The notes: generated by a model not told the origin, from the letters alone. A stretch of DNA of 64,000 nucleotides from an uncultured Cellvibrio sp. (GCA_946480695.1 CAMLKG010000005.1:99354-163353); one strand, 5' to 3'. Shown: positions 1-8,795, counted from the first letter of the stretch. Made by a program: numbers and translations.

Positions 1-94
1 ATTTGCGGGCCCAAAGCTGTTTTTTATTGGTTACATGAGCAAATTTTTCCGCCGGGCCATCAATGGTTTTTTTATTATCAGGATTCACTCATGA
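1..94 (+). CDS. C-terminal end of an unknown protein (5' end outside window)
   Basis: An open frame enters from the left edge (codons from base 2) and stops at TGA 92-94. Only about 30 residues are visible; they alternate hydrophobic stretches (KLFFIG, GFFIIR) with basic ones (FFRR), as at the cytoplasmic end of a membrane protein. The stop overlaps the start of the next small gene in an ATGA arrangement, so the two are probably translationally coupled. An internal ATG at 35 would give a 19-residue peptide, but the frame is open through the edge. Function cannot be named from this fragment. Confidence 0.5.
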   Translation, partial: FAGPKLFFIGYMSKFFRRAINGFFIIRIHS

Positions 95-222
95 CCACCC
101 TGATGAAAGCGCCGGACATTTTTGCATTTATCAGTGTATTTTTGTTAGTGATATTGATTTTTTTGTGGTACCTCGCTTTTGTGGGTTTAAAGCAGATAAT
201 TAATCATCGCTTAAAAAAATAA
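91..222 (+). CDS. small single-pass membrane protein (43 aa)
   Basis: ATG at 91 overlaps the stop of the upstream frame (ATGA), and CAGGA lies just upstream as a weak ribosome site. The product is 43 residues: a short polar start, one hydrophobic segment at about residues 11-33 (FAFISVFLLVILIFLWYLAF), and a basic end (NHRLKK), which predicts an N-out/C-in single-span protein. Such coupled mini-proteins are often accessory subunits of the membrane protein encoded just before. No family is recognised; the call rests on coupling and the clear membrane segment. Confidence 0.45.
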   Translation: MTTLMKAPDIFAFISVFLLVILIFLWYLAFVGLKQIINHRLKK

Positions 223-390
223 AAATTATTTTTTGACTGATAAAAATTAATTTTCTATCGGTTTCAGTTGTGCAACCAAAATCCTGTAGCACCAATTGGC
301 CAACCGGCACTGTTTTGATAGAGTCCCCACCCGCGGGACTCCGCCCAAATATCCCCCTCGCTATACTTACACCGATAAAGAGCCTTAACT

Positions 391-1554
391 ATGAAGCTGT
401 ATTTAAAATTTTTTGCTGCATTTGTAGTATGCAGCCAGTTAATTGCTTGCAGCGCCAGCAAACCGTCCCTAACCCAAGCCCCGGGCCAAAACCACGGTTT
501 TACCGGCGCACAGCAATCCGCGGACGAATGGTGGAATATCCCCTACCCGCAATCTTTTGACGCCGCAAAACTGGAACGTAAACAAAGCTTGATAAAAGTC
601 AACGGCAAAGGTTTTGTGACTGAAAATGGAAAGGAATTTATTTTTCGCGGTGTAAATATTGCCGATCCGGGTAAATTGTACCAACAAGGTCATTGGAACA
701 AGGGCTTGTTTGCAGAGGTTAATCGTTGGGGCGCCAACACTATCCGCATCCCTATCCATCCCCTTTCATGGCGCAAATATGGCAAGGATTGGTTTTTTGA
801 GCGCCTGGATGAAGCCGTGCTTTGGGCCAACAGCCTGGATATGTATTTGATTATCGATTGGCATTCCATCGGTAACCTGGAAGCAGAGATGTACCAGCAC
901 GTTATGTATGAAACAACCAAAACTGAAACGGCCGATTTCTGGCGCAAGATTTCTTTGCGTTACCGTACTGTGCCCACAGTAGCGGTGTATGAAATTTTTA
1001 ACGAGCCGACACACAATTACATCGGCACCGGTGATTTTTCCCTGGGCAAGGCCAGTTGGGAAAGCTGGCGCAATTTGCTGGAGGATTACATCGACTTGAT
1101 TCGCCTTTACAACAAGCATGCTATTCCATTGGTAGCGGGTTATAACTGGGCTTACGATCTGACACCCATCGCCAATGCACCGGTGCGCCGTGACAATATT
1201 GCCTACGCAATCCACCCCTATCCACAAAAAGCCAAACCGCAAGATCCGACCAAAGCCAACTTTTTTGCGATGTGGGAAAAAAGCTGGGGCTATGTTGCAG
1301 ATAAGTATCCGATGATCGCCACTGAACTGGGCTGGGCGAAAGAAACCGATTACGGTGCCCACGTACCGGTGATTAATAATGACGGCACTTACGGCCCAAA
1401 CATTGTTGAATATATGGCCAAAAAGGGCGTGTCCTACACGGTATGGGTGTTTGATCCTGATTGGTCGCCGGTCATGATTAAAGATTGGAACTTTACTCCA
1501 TCGGAACAAGGTGAATTTTTCAAAAACACAATGTTAAAAGCTAACGCACCTTAA
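391..1554 (+). CDS. GH5-family glycoside hydrolase, lipoprotein
   Basis: A predicted cell-surface or periplasmic retaining endo-glycosidase of clan GH-A. Residues 1-20 form a lipoprotein signal ending in the lipobox LIAC, so the enzyme is probably lipid-anchored. The catalytic barrel covers about residues 70-380. The start is marked by FRGVNIAD, the acid/base glutamate lies in YEIFNEPTHN and the nucleophile glutamate in MIATELGWAKE, both intact. There is no carbohydrate-binding module or serine linker, unlike the secreted enzymes at 5.4-8.4 kb. The substrate (cellulose, mannan or another beta-glycan) cannot be set from sequence alone; an intracellularly oriented oligosaccharide role fits a lipoprotein. 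AGAG eight bases before ATG serves as ribosome site. It seems monocistronic. Confidence 0.88.
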   Translation: MKLYLKFFAAFVVCSQLIACSASKPSLTQAPGQNHGFTGAQQSADEWWNIPYPQSFDAAKLERKQSLIKVNGKGFVTENGKEFIFRGVNIADPGKLYQQGHWNKGLFAEVNRWGANTIRIPIHPLSWRKYGKDWFFERLDEAVLWANSLDMYLIIDWHSIGNLEAEMYQHVMYETTKTETADFWRKISLRYRTVPTVAVYEIFNEPTHNYIGTGDFSLGKASWESWRNLLEDYIDLIRLYNKHAIPLVAGYNWAYDLTPIANAPVRRDNIAYAIHPYPQKAKPQDPTKANFFAMWEKSWGYVADKYPMIATELGWAKETDYGAHVPVINNDGTYGPNIVEYMAKKGVSYTVWVFDPDWSPVMIKDWNFTPSEQGEFFKNTMLKANAP

Positions 1555-1691
1555 TCCCCTGCATCCGGATGGGCACCGGCTTGGTCGCCCATCCAGCTTA
1601 AGCGGGACTTATTCTTTATTAATCCCTCCTCCATTGCCTCTTTGCCATCTTTTTACGGTTAATTGATGCTCGATATGCGCGAAAACTTGAT

Positions 1692-1710
1692 CGCAATCAA
1701 TATCATTTGC
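1692..1710. promoter_or_regulatory. Fur-box-like operator
   Basis: Read on the minus strand, the 19 bases match the classical Fur box GATAATGATAATCATTATC at 12 of 19 positions, including the core AATGATA and ATT. It lies about 120 bases before the outer-membrane protein gene at 1833, in an AT-rich intergenic region. This suggests iron-dependent repression of the flavin electron-transfer operon 1833-4685. It is a match by eye only. Confidence 0.5.
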
Positions 1711-1832
1711 ATTTATATTGCGTACAATGGCGCCATGGACTGCGGATTGCGTTGTCTATCTGATACATCACCCACTGACTAATAAATCACTAATTGATTA
1801 GAAATCACTAATTGAAAATTTCAAGGATCTTT

Positions 1833-2717
1833 ATGCGTAACAGACTTATACCTCTCGCCGTAGCGGGACTCTTTTCATTGCAAGCACAGGCCGATGAAAA
1901 TCTTTTTGGATACATCAAGGGTTCCGAGGTACTTCCGCAAGGCGCTATGGAGTTCTACCAGGTAGTTACCCAGCGCGCCGATAAGGGTTTGGGTGATTAC
2001 ACGGCTTACAATACCGAAACCGAGCTTGAATACGGCGTCAGTGACAGATTTACCATCAAGGGCGAGCTTAAAGGCCAGTCCATTGATACCTCGGGTTTGT
2101 TGATCGATGGTTATATGCCCGGTGATAAGAAGTATGGGTTGAGATTCCAGGGTGCAGAGGTTTCCGGTAAATATAATTTTTTAAGCCCTGCCCTGGATAA
2201 TTTTGGTTTATCGATGACCGCCGGGTTGGACTACCTGGTTCTGGATCCACATTCCGGTCGCGATAAAGACACAATTAGCATTGACCTTGAACTGCAATTG
2301 CAAAAATATTTTCTTGAAGGGCAACTGATTTGGGCTGCCAACTTCGGTACCGAAGGTACGCGCGCTACACGCAAACCGATTGCAAACCTGCCGGAGGATT
2401 TCGAATGGCCCACTGGAATGGAAGTTGAAATCGAGTTCTGGGCCGGGACCGGGTTGAGTTATCGCTTTGTTCCCAATTGGTTTATTGGCCTGGAGACCCT
2501 TTACGAAACCGAATATGAAACCGAGGTAGCAATGGAACGCAATTCGTTATTCGTTGGCCCCAGTTTGCACTACGGCGGTAAAGATTACTGGTTTACGTTT
2601 ACTTATTTTGACCAGGTACGTGGCGGCGGGGAAACCTATGAAGGCCAACCAAACGATTTGCACCTGATTGAAAAAACCGAGCAAGAAATTCGTTTAAAAG
2701 TTGGCTTTAATTTCTAA
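1833..2717 (+). CDS. predicted outer-membrane beta-barrel protein (DUF6662-like)
   Basis: The start ATG 1833 has AAGGA five bases upstream; an in-frame TTG at 1812 is less likely. Residues 1-20 form a Sec signal peptide ending QAQA. The mature part is rich in alternating polar/aromatic strands (YEVTQ-, YGVSDRF-, YWFTFTYF-type segments) and ends with an amphipathic strand closing on phenylalanine (RLKVGFNF), the usual outer-membrane barrel terminus. It resembles the uncharacterised DUF6662 barrel proteins. It is the first gene of an apparent Fur-controlled operon with an FMN-binding protein, ApbE and a small cytochrome, so it may carry electrons' partner or an iron compound across the outer membrane; this is inference. 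Confidence 0.7.
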   Translation: MRNRLIPLAVAGLFSLQAQADENLFGYIKGSEVLPQGAMEFYQVVTQRADKGLGDYTAYNTETELEYGVSDRFTIKGELKGQSIDTSGLLIDGYMPGDKKYGLRFQGAEVSGKYNFLSPALDNFGLSMTAGLDYLVLDPHSGRDKDTISIDLELQLQKYFLEGQLIWAANFGTEGTRATRKPIANLPEDFEWPTGMEVEIEFWAGTGLSYRFVPNWFIGLETLYETEYETEVAMERNSLFVGPSLHYGGKDYWFTFTYFDQVRGGGETYEGQPNDLHLIEKTEQEIRLKVGFNF

Positions 2718-2792
2718 TCCTGAGGATAGGCCTGTGCAAGTTTCGCACAGGCCTCAACCACAGCAAAGCGATCCGCAGTTTTGAGGCACACA

Positions 2793-3347
2793 ATGCGTAA
2801 CATTCCTGGATTTATCGCGATACCCATGGCAATCATCGCTCCAGCGTTGGCGGTTGACCATGCCCATGCTGAAAATTACCTCAGTGTTACCCAAGCCCAG
2901 CAAATACTTTTCCCCAATGCAAAAATATTCCTGGAGTCTGCGATCCATCTAACCGATGAACAACGCAATCAAATTAAAAAGATTGCGGGGGTCCGCCAGC
3001 GCACCGCAGTACAACAAAATTGGCGCGCCGAAGCCGATGGCGAATTGCTGGGATATTTTCTGGTTGATGATGTAGTGGGTAAGCATGAATTCATCACCTA
3101 TGCCGCCGCTATTTCTCCCGATGGACAAGTGATTGGAGTTGAAGTATTAAGCTATCGCGAAACCCACGGTGGGCAAATTCGCAAACCCGAATGGCGACGT
3201 CACTTCACGGGGAAGACCCTTAACGATCCATTTAAATTAAATAAAGACATCCCCAACATCAGCGGCGCAACCCTTTCCTGTCGCAACCTGACCGATGGTA
3301 TTAAACGCTTGCTGGCGATCCATAAAATTGCACTAAGCCAAGGCTGA
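2793..3347 (+). CDS. periplasmic FMN-binding domain protein (covalently flavinylated)
   Basis: ATG 2793 is preceded by TGAGG; the in-frame TTG at 2781 overlaps that site and is rejected. Residues 1-27 form a signal peptide ending AHA. The rest is an FMN-binding domain of the NqrC/RnfG type with the acceptor motif SGATLS near the C-terminus (about residue 160). The Thr of this motif is the residue to which ApbE transfers FMN in characterised members. The gene is followed after one base by apbE, the matching flavin transferase. The protein is therefore expected to be a periplasmic one/two-electron carrier working with the cytochrome at 4266. Confidence 0.85.
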   Translation: MRNIPGFIAIPMAIIAPALAVDHAHAENYLSVTQAQQILFPNAKIFLESAIHLTDEQRNQIKKIAGVRQRTAVQQNWRAEADGELLGYFLVDDVVGKHEFITYAAAISPDGQVIGVEVLSYRETHGGQIRKPEWRRHFTGKTLNDPFKLNKDIPNISGATLSCRNLTDGIKRLLAIHKIALSQG

Positions 3348-3348
3348 T

Positions 3349-4164
3349 ATGCAAAAACGCCTGCGCCCCTTGCTGGGGACTTTTGTTGAAATTGCGATTC
3401 TCGACCCAGGGAAATTAACCGACCAACAAATCCTCGCCGCTACAAATGCGGCCTTCGCCCGTTGCGAGCAAATCCAGCAACAATTAAGTTTCCATCATCC
3501 CGGGAGCGATTTAACACGATTGAATCGCTCGGTGTTGGATTGGGTAGAGCTTCATCCCCGCAGTATCCAGTGTTTGAAACTTGCGCGCGCGCTGACCCGG
3601 TTAAGCCAGGGCAAATTCAACTGTACCCTTGGCAAAGCGTTGGTGGATAAAGGGGTTCTATCCGCTCCGGACATAACCACACGGCCTGTTTTAAACCTGG
3701 GCAGTTGGCACGATATTGAGATAGCAGGACAGCGGGCGCGGTTGCGGCGGCCTGTCTGGGTAACGCTGGATGGAATTGCAAAAGGGTTTGCAGTCGATTT
3801 GGCCATCAGGGAATTACAACTTTCGGGAGTTACTTCTGCCTCGATTAACGCGGGGGGTGACCTTCGGGTTTATGGCCCGGCGATTATCCCTATTATCGTT
3901 CGCGATCACACGGGGCGCGACCACCCCATGGGCGGTTTACAAGACGCCGCTATCGCAACATCAACGTCCCACTACTCGGCAGAACAACCAGGACTTTTGT
4001 TGGGGGCCAAAGCTAACGAATTACATGCAAATACCTGGACGGTTATCTCCACGAGCGCCTGGCGAGCAGACGCACTCACCAAGGTCGCCGCCAATTCGAC
4101 GGCCTCCCAACGCGCGGCCACAATTCGCGCGTTGGGTGGCAATTGGGTCCCGCTCCATGCCTAA
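3349..4164 (+). CDS. apbE: FAD:protein FMN transferase ApbE
   Basis: Transfers FMN from FAD to a Thr/Ser of FMN-binding domains, here most likely the neighbour at 2793. Family marks are LLGTFVEI at the start, DLTRLN, DGIAKGFAVD, the glycine-rich SINAGGDLRVYG and the C-terminal TSAWRADALTKVAA metal/FAD-binding segment. At 271 residues it is short for the family. It begins directly at the conserved RPLLGTF segment, so no signal peptide or lipobox is visible, although its presumed substrate has one. ATG 3349 starts one base after the upstream stop, so translation is coupled. Either this is a cytoplasmic ApbE form or export uses another route. Confidence 0.88.
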   Translation: MQKRLRPLLGTFVEIAILDPGKLTDQQILAATNAAFARCEQIQQQLSFHHPGSDLTRLNRSVLDWVELHPRSIQCLKLARALTRLSQGKFNCTLGKALVDKGVLSAPDITTRPVLNLGSWHDIEIAGQRARLRRPVWVTLDGIAKGFAVDLAIRELQLSGVTSASINAGGDLRVYGPAIIPIIVRDHTGRDHPMGGLQDAAIATSTSHYSAEQPGLLLGAKANELHANTWTVISTSAWRADALTKVAANSTASQRAATIRALGGNWVPLHA

Positions 4165-4265
4165 ATACACATTCAGCTACATTTTCCCGCCTGCAACTGT
4201 CAAAATAACAACCTTTTTAGTTTGACGATTCGCATCCATCGCTACCTTCAACTTCCGGCAAGGCC

Positions 4266-4685
4266 ATGAAAAAATCTCGCATATGTTTATGGGTTATATT
4301 GTTCGCGATCATCGCCACCGGCATCGCACTTGATACCATGGCACCGCTTAACGAAGATGATTTTCCTCATCCACTCAATGGATTATTTCGCGAGTTACAC
4401 GGAGTGAGCGCCATGCTTGGTGTGTTTATTTTTGGTTATTTCTTTGCCGATCACGCGCAAAAAAAAATTCATAAAAGGAAACATCATTGGGATGGTTACC
4501 TGCACATGGGTTTATGGTGCGTGTTAATCGGCAGCGGTTTGCTGCTGTATTATCCCCAGGATGCGTTAGCGTTTTTAAATGTTGCCCGCATCCACTGGTA
4601 TTCAGGGATCGCTCTCGCGGTGCTTTTTCCACTGCATTTTTGGCGTAAAACTATTAGCAAAAAGATTCGCGCCTCGAAACCCTAA
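4266..4685 (+). CDS. small tetra-helical cytochrome b-like membrane protein (DUF4405-type)
   Basis: A 139-residue protein with four hydrophobic segments (about residues 6-24, 45-62, 80-99 and 108-125). Histidines sit at helix positions expected for heme b ligands: RELHGVSAML, YLHMGLW, RIHWYSGIAL and LHFWRK. DUF4405 proteins are known as flavinylation-associated cytochromes, and this gene follows an FMN-binding protein and apbE, which fits. The likely role is passing quinol electrons to the flavinylated periplasmic protein. AAGG precedes ATG 4266. The gene ends six bases before the convergent VOC gene. About 100 bases separate it from apbE, so a separate promoter is possible. Confidence 0.7.
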   Translation: MKKSRICLWVILFAIIATGIALDTMAPLNEDDFPHPLNGLFRELHGVSAMLGVFIFGYFFADHAQKKIHKRKHHWDGYLHMGLWCVLIGSGLLLYYPQDALAFLNVARIHWYSGIALAVLFPLHFWRKTISKKIRASKP

Positions 4686-4691
4686 TGGCGG

Positions 4692-5192
4692 TCAACATGT
4701 CCGCTCATTCACTTGGTCAACGACAAGGCGCGCCTCTTCATCCAACACCCAAACTTCTTCATAATCCACTTCAAACAAATAACCATCCGGGTCTTTAAAA
4801 TAGCCCGCGATTCCCCAGGGGGTGCGGGTTGCCGGTTTTACCAGGGTTCCGCCAGCCTCAATCGCCTTTGCAAGAATTGCGGGCACTTCATCCGCTGTTT
4901 TGGCCAGGTATACAAAACACACACCCTTAAAGCTGGAAATATTTGCTGTATCCGCCAGGGAATCAACAGCCAAACCTTCACGCGATAACAAACACAATGC
5001 GTAGCCACCCAAATCAAATTTCACAAATTCATTATGCCCCGTGGGGGATTTTATCCACCCCAGGGATTCATAAAACCGGGTGGAAGCGGCTATGTCATTA
5101 ACGCCGAGCAAAATCAAATGCAAACGTTGGCTGGGAGCGATGGAAGGGAAATCCGCAACAGGAAATTGGTAACCAATTTTTTTATCAAGCAT
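4692..5192 (-). CDS. VOC (glyoxalase/bleomycin-resistance fold) family protein
   Basis: A single vicinal-oxygen-chelate domain covering about residues 20-150: LHLILLGVNDIAASTRFYESLG is split here as LHLILLGV then DIAASTRFYESLGW, followed by FDLGGYALCLLSR and the C-terminal strand FKDPDGYLFEVDYEE. The last glutamate is the usual metal ligand. The chosen start (MLDKKIGY) has a perfect AGGAGG (complement 5198-5203) five bases upstream; a longer frame reaching 5237 lacks this. Substrate is unknown; relatives include dioxygenases, isomerases and antibiotic-binding proteins. It appears to be a single gene, convergent with the flavin operon. Confidence 0.8.
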   Translation of the reverse strand: MLDKKIGYQFPVADFPSIAPSQRLHLILLGVNDIAASTRFYESLGWIKSPTGHNEFVKFDLGGYALCLLSREGLAVDSLADTANISSFKGVCFVYLAKTADEVPAILAKAIEAGGTLVKPATRTPWGIAGYFKDPDGYLFEVDYEEVWVLDEEARLVVDQVNERTC

Positions 5193-5305
5193 GTAATCCT
5201 CCTGAAATGGCAAAGTGCGCCTTGGTGGAATCGCCATTATCCCCCATGCGCCAGGTGAATCCTGTCAGTAGCATCCGGAACGAAAAGGCGTGCCGAAATT
5301 TTTCG

Positions 5306-5341
5306 AAAAAAAAGCAATGCAGTTCCCTGCATTGCTTTTTT
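5306..5341 (-). terminator. rho-independent terminator after GH45 gene
   Basis: A perfect 9-bp stem GCAATGCAG/CTGCATTGC (5314-5322 with 5327-5335) with a TTCC loop is flanked by eight A on the left and six T on the right. It can stop transcription in both directions; on the minus strand it lies 20 bases after the GH45 stop codon. Confidence 0.9.
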
Positions 5342-5360
5342 GTGCGTTTATATTAGCGAA

Positions 5361-6887
5361 TTAATTACAACTGGTTCTAATATCATTTAACGGCCCACGA
5401 TTCATGCCTGAACGCGAGGTCAATTCGGCCGGGCAAGCCACTTCTTTGTATTTCAATGCCGGGTTATCCGCCGCTTCAAACCAGTTTGCATACCATGTAC
5501 ACGCTTGTTGCAGTTCAGTCAAACCGCGCGAGCCAAACACACTGTTACAGCGGTTGGTTAAACAGGTTTTGTATTGTGACAAACTCGCGTTGTAACCCAA
5601 CTCCTGTTTACACGCGGCGAGGAAGCCGCCGTATTGCGCACCCAATTCTGAATTGGAAACACCCCATTGCGCCGAACATGCGTTAAAGGCACCGACACCG
5701 CCGCCGGGAACCAGGATATCGAATTGGCCACCGCCAACGTCATAGCCGATATTGGTTGCCTGGACGATCATCACTTTTCCGGCGAGCGCTGCGGAACCGG
5801 GATCGCCCGGTGAATTATGGGATTGGCCGGTAAATTCCAATTGATAGCAGCGGCCACAAACATCGCCACTGGCAGTCGCCGCGTAGCCATAGGCCAGTCT
5901 ATCGTTCACCGCAAACGGTGCCATTCCCCAACACATATGGGCACTGCCGCCGCCATTACCGCAGGCACTCGCCGCATTTACATCGGACAAACGGGTGTTA
6001 TTGCTACTGCAACTTGGCAAAGGATTCACCACAGACGGGACATTGGCCGTCCAGGAGCAATGCGCTTTGCAGCAATCCCAATAGCGAGTGGCGTAACCAT
6101 TGCAAGTTGCGCCCGTTTGAATGCTGCTGGCGGCTGAGCTGGCAACCGATGAACGCAACGAAGAACTGGACAGCGGTATGGCGGATGAGGCTCGACTCGA
6201 TACCGCCACACTGGAAGCCCCGCCATTCACAATGCCGTAGGGCGCAGGCTGTGCGCTACAGGTCGACCGGCCGACACAACTCCTGCCGTTTTCATAACCC
6301 CAACCGCTGGTTGTGTTCACGCATAACGGTGTAACGGTTCCATACCAATTACAGGCCTGCCCGCTCACCGAAACCGAACTGGACGATAATGCGGGGCTTG
6401 AAGACGAACGGGGTATGGAACCTGGCGCTAGCGACGAACTGCTGCGCGGCACACTGGAAAGCGCGGCACTCGAGGTCACCACCGAATTGCAAATCGTACC
6501 CGTAATTGTCGGCACTTGCGCCCTGCTGGCACCATTGGTTCCCTGCACACCGAATTCAACGCTCGAATTCACTGCGATATTGCTGTTCCAACCCAACGGT
6601 GTTGCGGTGTAAGGATTTGATCCCGATACCGTTGCATTCCAACTGCTGGTTACGCGTGAACCGTCAGTGTAATTCCAACCGATACTCCAACCGGAAATCG
6701 CGTTGGAACCGTTGTTGGTAATACGCAGTGTCGCTGTGAATCCACTGCCCCAATCATTGGCAACAATGTATTCGCATTTTGCGGCTTGCACTGCGCCGCT
6801 TTGTGATGCCGCCAAAATAACCGTGGCATTCATCGCCAATCGTTTTAACGAAACAGGCGCTATTTTCAAAACCGATAAAAATTTCAT
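5361..6887 (-). CDS. cel45A: secreted endoglucanase, CBM2-CBM10-GH45
   Basis: Cleaves internal beta-1,4 bonds of cellulose by inversion. Start ATG 6887 has GGAGG upstream. Residues 1-35 are a signal peptide (ending AVQA). CBM2 follows at about 36-137 (KCEYIVANDWGSGF, NPYTATPLGWN), then a polyserine linker, a CBM10 at about 180-215 (QACNWYGTVTPLC, GRSC), a second serine linker and the GH45 domain at about 265-508. In the latter, TRYWDCCKAHCSW carries the catalytic base Asp and GGGQFDILVPGGG the acid Asp. The many cysteines are typical of the family. Order and linkers match endoglucanase B (Cel45A) of Cellvibrio japonicus. It is followed on the same strand pattern by a chitin/cellulose-oxidising LPMO gene upstream. 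Confidence 0.93.
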   Translation of the reverse strand: MKFLSVLKIAPVSLKRLAMNATVILAASQSGAVQAAKCEYIVANDWGSGFTATLRITNNGSNAISGWSIGWNYTDGSRVTSSWNATVSGSNPYTATPLGWNSNIAVNSSVEFGVQGTNGASRAQVPTITGTICNSVVTSSAALSSVPRSSSSLAPGSIPRSSSSPALSSSSVSVSGQACNWYGTVTPLCVNTTSGWGYENGRSCVGRSTCSAQPAPYGIVNGGASSVAVSSRASSAIPLSSSSLRSSVASSAASSIQTGATCNGYATRYWDCCKAHCSWTANVPSVVNPLPSCSSNNTRLSDVNAASACGNGGGSAHMCWGMAPFAVNDRLAYGYAATASGDVCGRCYQLEFTGQSHNSPGDPGSAALAGKVMIVQATNIGYDVGGGQFDILVPGGGVGAFNACSAQWGVSNSELGAQYGGFLAACKQELGYNASLSQYKTCLTNRCNSVFGSRGLTELQQACTWYANWFEAADNPALKYKEVACPAELTSRSGMNRGPLNDIRTSCN

Positions 6888-7158
6888 TATTCGTCCTCCG
6901 CGAGCAACAAAAACATTAACAGCAAAACTTATCCGCACTGGCAGATATTTTTGCATTGCGATGGGCTATCCCCGGAAAAATTCCGAACTGCGAATACGGA
7001 TACAACAAGGGAAGCATTGGGTTGATAACAACGGGAGAGATTTTTAATTTTATTGTTGTGGCAATAAGACTAACGCAGCAACGGGGATTTACAAAACGGG
7101 GATCGCTAATCTGTGACTCGCTTAACCAGAAATTGTCACCCAAAGAATGAATCATAAT

Positions 7159-7184
7159 AAAACGGCAACAGAAGTTGCCGTTTT
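7159..7184 (-). terminator. rho-independent terminator after LPMO gene
   Basis: A perfect 11-bp stem AAAACGGCAAC/GTTGCCGTTTT (7159-7169 with 7174-7184) with an AGAA loop lies 58 bases after the LPMO stop on the minus strand. The A-rich left arm supplies the U tract in that direction. It separates LPMO transcription from the GH45 gene. Confidence 0.85.
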
Positions 7185-7242
7185 ATTTCACTGATAATTT
7201 TATTTTTGCAAATGCTCAACGCCATGAGAGCGAAGCGCGCAT

Positions 7243-8409
7243 TTACTGGCAAGTGCGCACCAATGACCAGGCATTAGTCCAGGCCCAACCCACGCCCGGT
7301 TCGTATGGACCACCGAGGGTACACCAGCCACCCACCGTGCAGCGGTATTCATTACCCGCATTGCGGACCAGCGCCCCGGTCGCATAACTGCTGCCATTTA
7401 CGTAAGCCGGTGATGTGCAACTACCAGACCCAACCGAATTGGCGACTGAACTTGCCGCCATGGAACTGCGCGCCGAAGAGATTACCGCCGCCGAAGAGCC
7501 GCCACCGGAACCATTGCAATCCCCCAAATCCAGCCAATAGTTATATACGCCGGATGTTAATTCAGGATTGTTGCCCTGGGTCCAATAGTTTGCCTGGTAG
7601 CGTTTATTATTGTATTTGACCTGTTGCGGCTTGTTATAAACCGTATGGGTGTCCCAGGTAGGCAAGCCAGCACAAGTATCACTGCCGATACTGCTTGCCA
7701 ACGATGAACGCGACGATGACGGACGCGAGCTTGATGCTACCGGCACACTGGAATTCGAACCACCATATTCCACATCGATACATTGGTAAAAACCTTCGGG
7801 AGCATCGGCATAGTCGCGCTGCCAGATACTATAGACCACATGTTTACCGGTGCGCGGCGGCAAGTTCACCATATGCCGGGAAACTGCCTCTTGTCCTGTC
7901 GGTGATGATTGATGGATCTGTTCCAGGTCGGACCATCTCAGTGGCTGGCTCGGGTTGTAACCCTGCCTGGTGATGTAATAGCGGAAATACATGCTTCGAT
8001 GTTGCGCGGTATTGGTCCACACAAATTCACGATAGCCCGCCTGGACCTGCGTTGCCGGCCAGTCACTGCGCGCCAGGTCCAAACCCGTATAACCGCCTAC
8101 ACCGGCACTGCATAATTTCCCATCGGGAATAACCGCCTGGTGGTTATCCCTGACCCCGCCAATTGCAATACTTTGCGGCGCATAAAATCCCACATTTCCC
8201 GCCGCTTTTGCCGCGATGCAGGCGGGATGAGTCGGGTTCTCAATATTATTTTCCTTGCACACAATGACTCGCGCCTTGGGTGATGACACGTAGCCATGCG
8301 CATTAACCTCCGCAGCACCCAGTAATGCCGCCCCGGCAACCGCGACAGATACAGAAACACCCATTGACCTGACATGAGAAATAACAGAATGTTTTTTAAT
8401 TAATTGCAC
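7243..8409 (-). CDS. lytic polysaccharide monooxygenase AA10-CBM5-CBM73
   Basis: A copper enzyme that oxidatively breaks crystalline chitin or cellulose. The signal peptide ends VNA, leaving the mature N-terminal His (HGYVSSP) of the copper histidine brace; the second His is in TAQHRSMYF. The catalytic domain ends at about residue 225 (FYQCIDVEYGG). Next come a polyserine linker, a CBM5 (PTWDTHTVYNKPQQV, NYWTQGNNPEL), another serine linker and a C-terminal CBM73-like module (NEYRCTVGGWCTLGG). This layout is that of the chitin-active CjLPMO10A. The start is uncertain: GTG 8409 has GGAG nine bases upstream; GTG 8415 and 8439 are in frame. Confidence 0.92.
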   Translation of the reverse strand: MQLIKKHSVISHVRSMGVSVSVAVAGAALLGAAEVNAHGYVSSPKARVIVCKENNIENPTHPACIAAKAAGNVGFYAPQSIAIGGVRDNHQAVIPDGKLCSAGVGGYTGLDLARSDWPATQVQAGYREFVWTNTAQHRSMYFRYYITRQGYNPSQPLRWSDLEQIHQSSPTGQEAVSRHMVNLPPRTGKHVVYSIWQRDYADAPEGFYQCIDVEYGGSNSSVPVASSSRPSSSRSSLASSIGSDTCAGLPTWDTHTVYNKPQQVKYNNKRYQANYWTQGNNPELTSGVYNYWLDLGDCNGSGGGSSAAVISSARSSMAASSVANSVGSGSCTSPAYVNGSSYATGALVRNAGNEYRCTVGGWCTLGGPYEPGVGWAWTNAWSLVRTCQ

Positions 8410-8795
8410 TTTCACTTTCTCCGTAATGGGCAATACCACATTGCTGCGGACATTGCGTGAGTTGGTTGGATATTGTTCCTGCGCAAATCAGTGGAATCTG
8501 AAACACTCACGGCAGGCCAAAAAATCCTAAAACCGCTGTTAACGGAAAGCGAGTACGAGTTTTGGTTTTAAGGTTCGACTTTGGGAGGAAAGGTTCCGCT
8601 TTTTACGAAACCTGGAAAAATGGGGACCGATTTTATATTTGCACGCCAAACTAAAATATTGATGTGATAAAAATTCCAATGGTTGAGGAATTTAAATCCA
8701 TTTAGAGAAATATTTTTTGTGGTTATTGCCAGATAGTTGCCGCAAAAACAACGCAGTTCATCCGCGAGTGTTTTATATAGGCTAATAATTCCAGA
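8410..8795. other. gene-free stretch upstream of LPMO
   Basis: About 390 bases without a convincing reading frame. It should hold the LPMO promoter. Two near-direct copies AAGGTTCGAC and AAGGTTCCGC occur around 8570-8600. No clear operator or hairpin was recognised. Confidence 0.4.

Noticed and set aside
766..1509. Long minus-strand frame opposite the GH5 gene
   Set aside because: It has no ribosome site or recognisable family, and it lies fully opposite a gene with intact catalytic motifs. It is a shadow of biased codon use.
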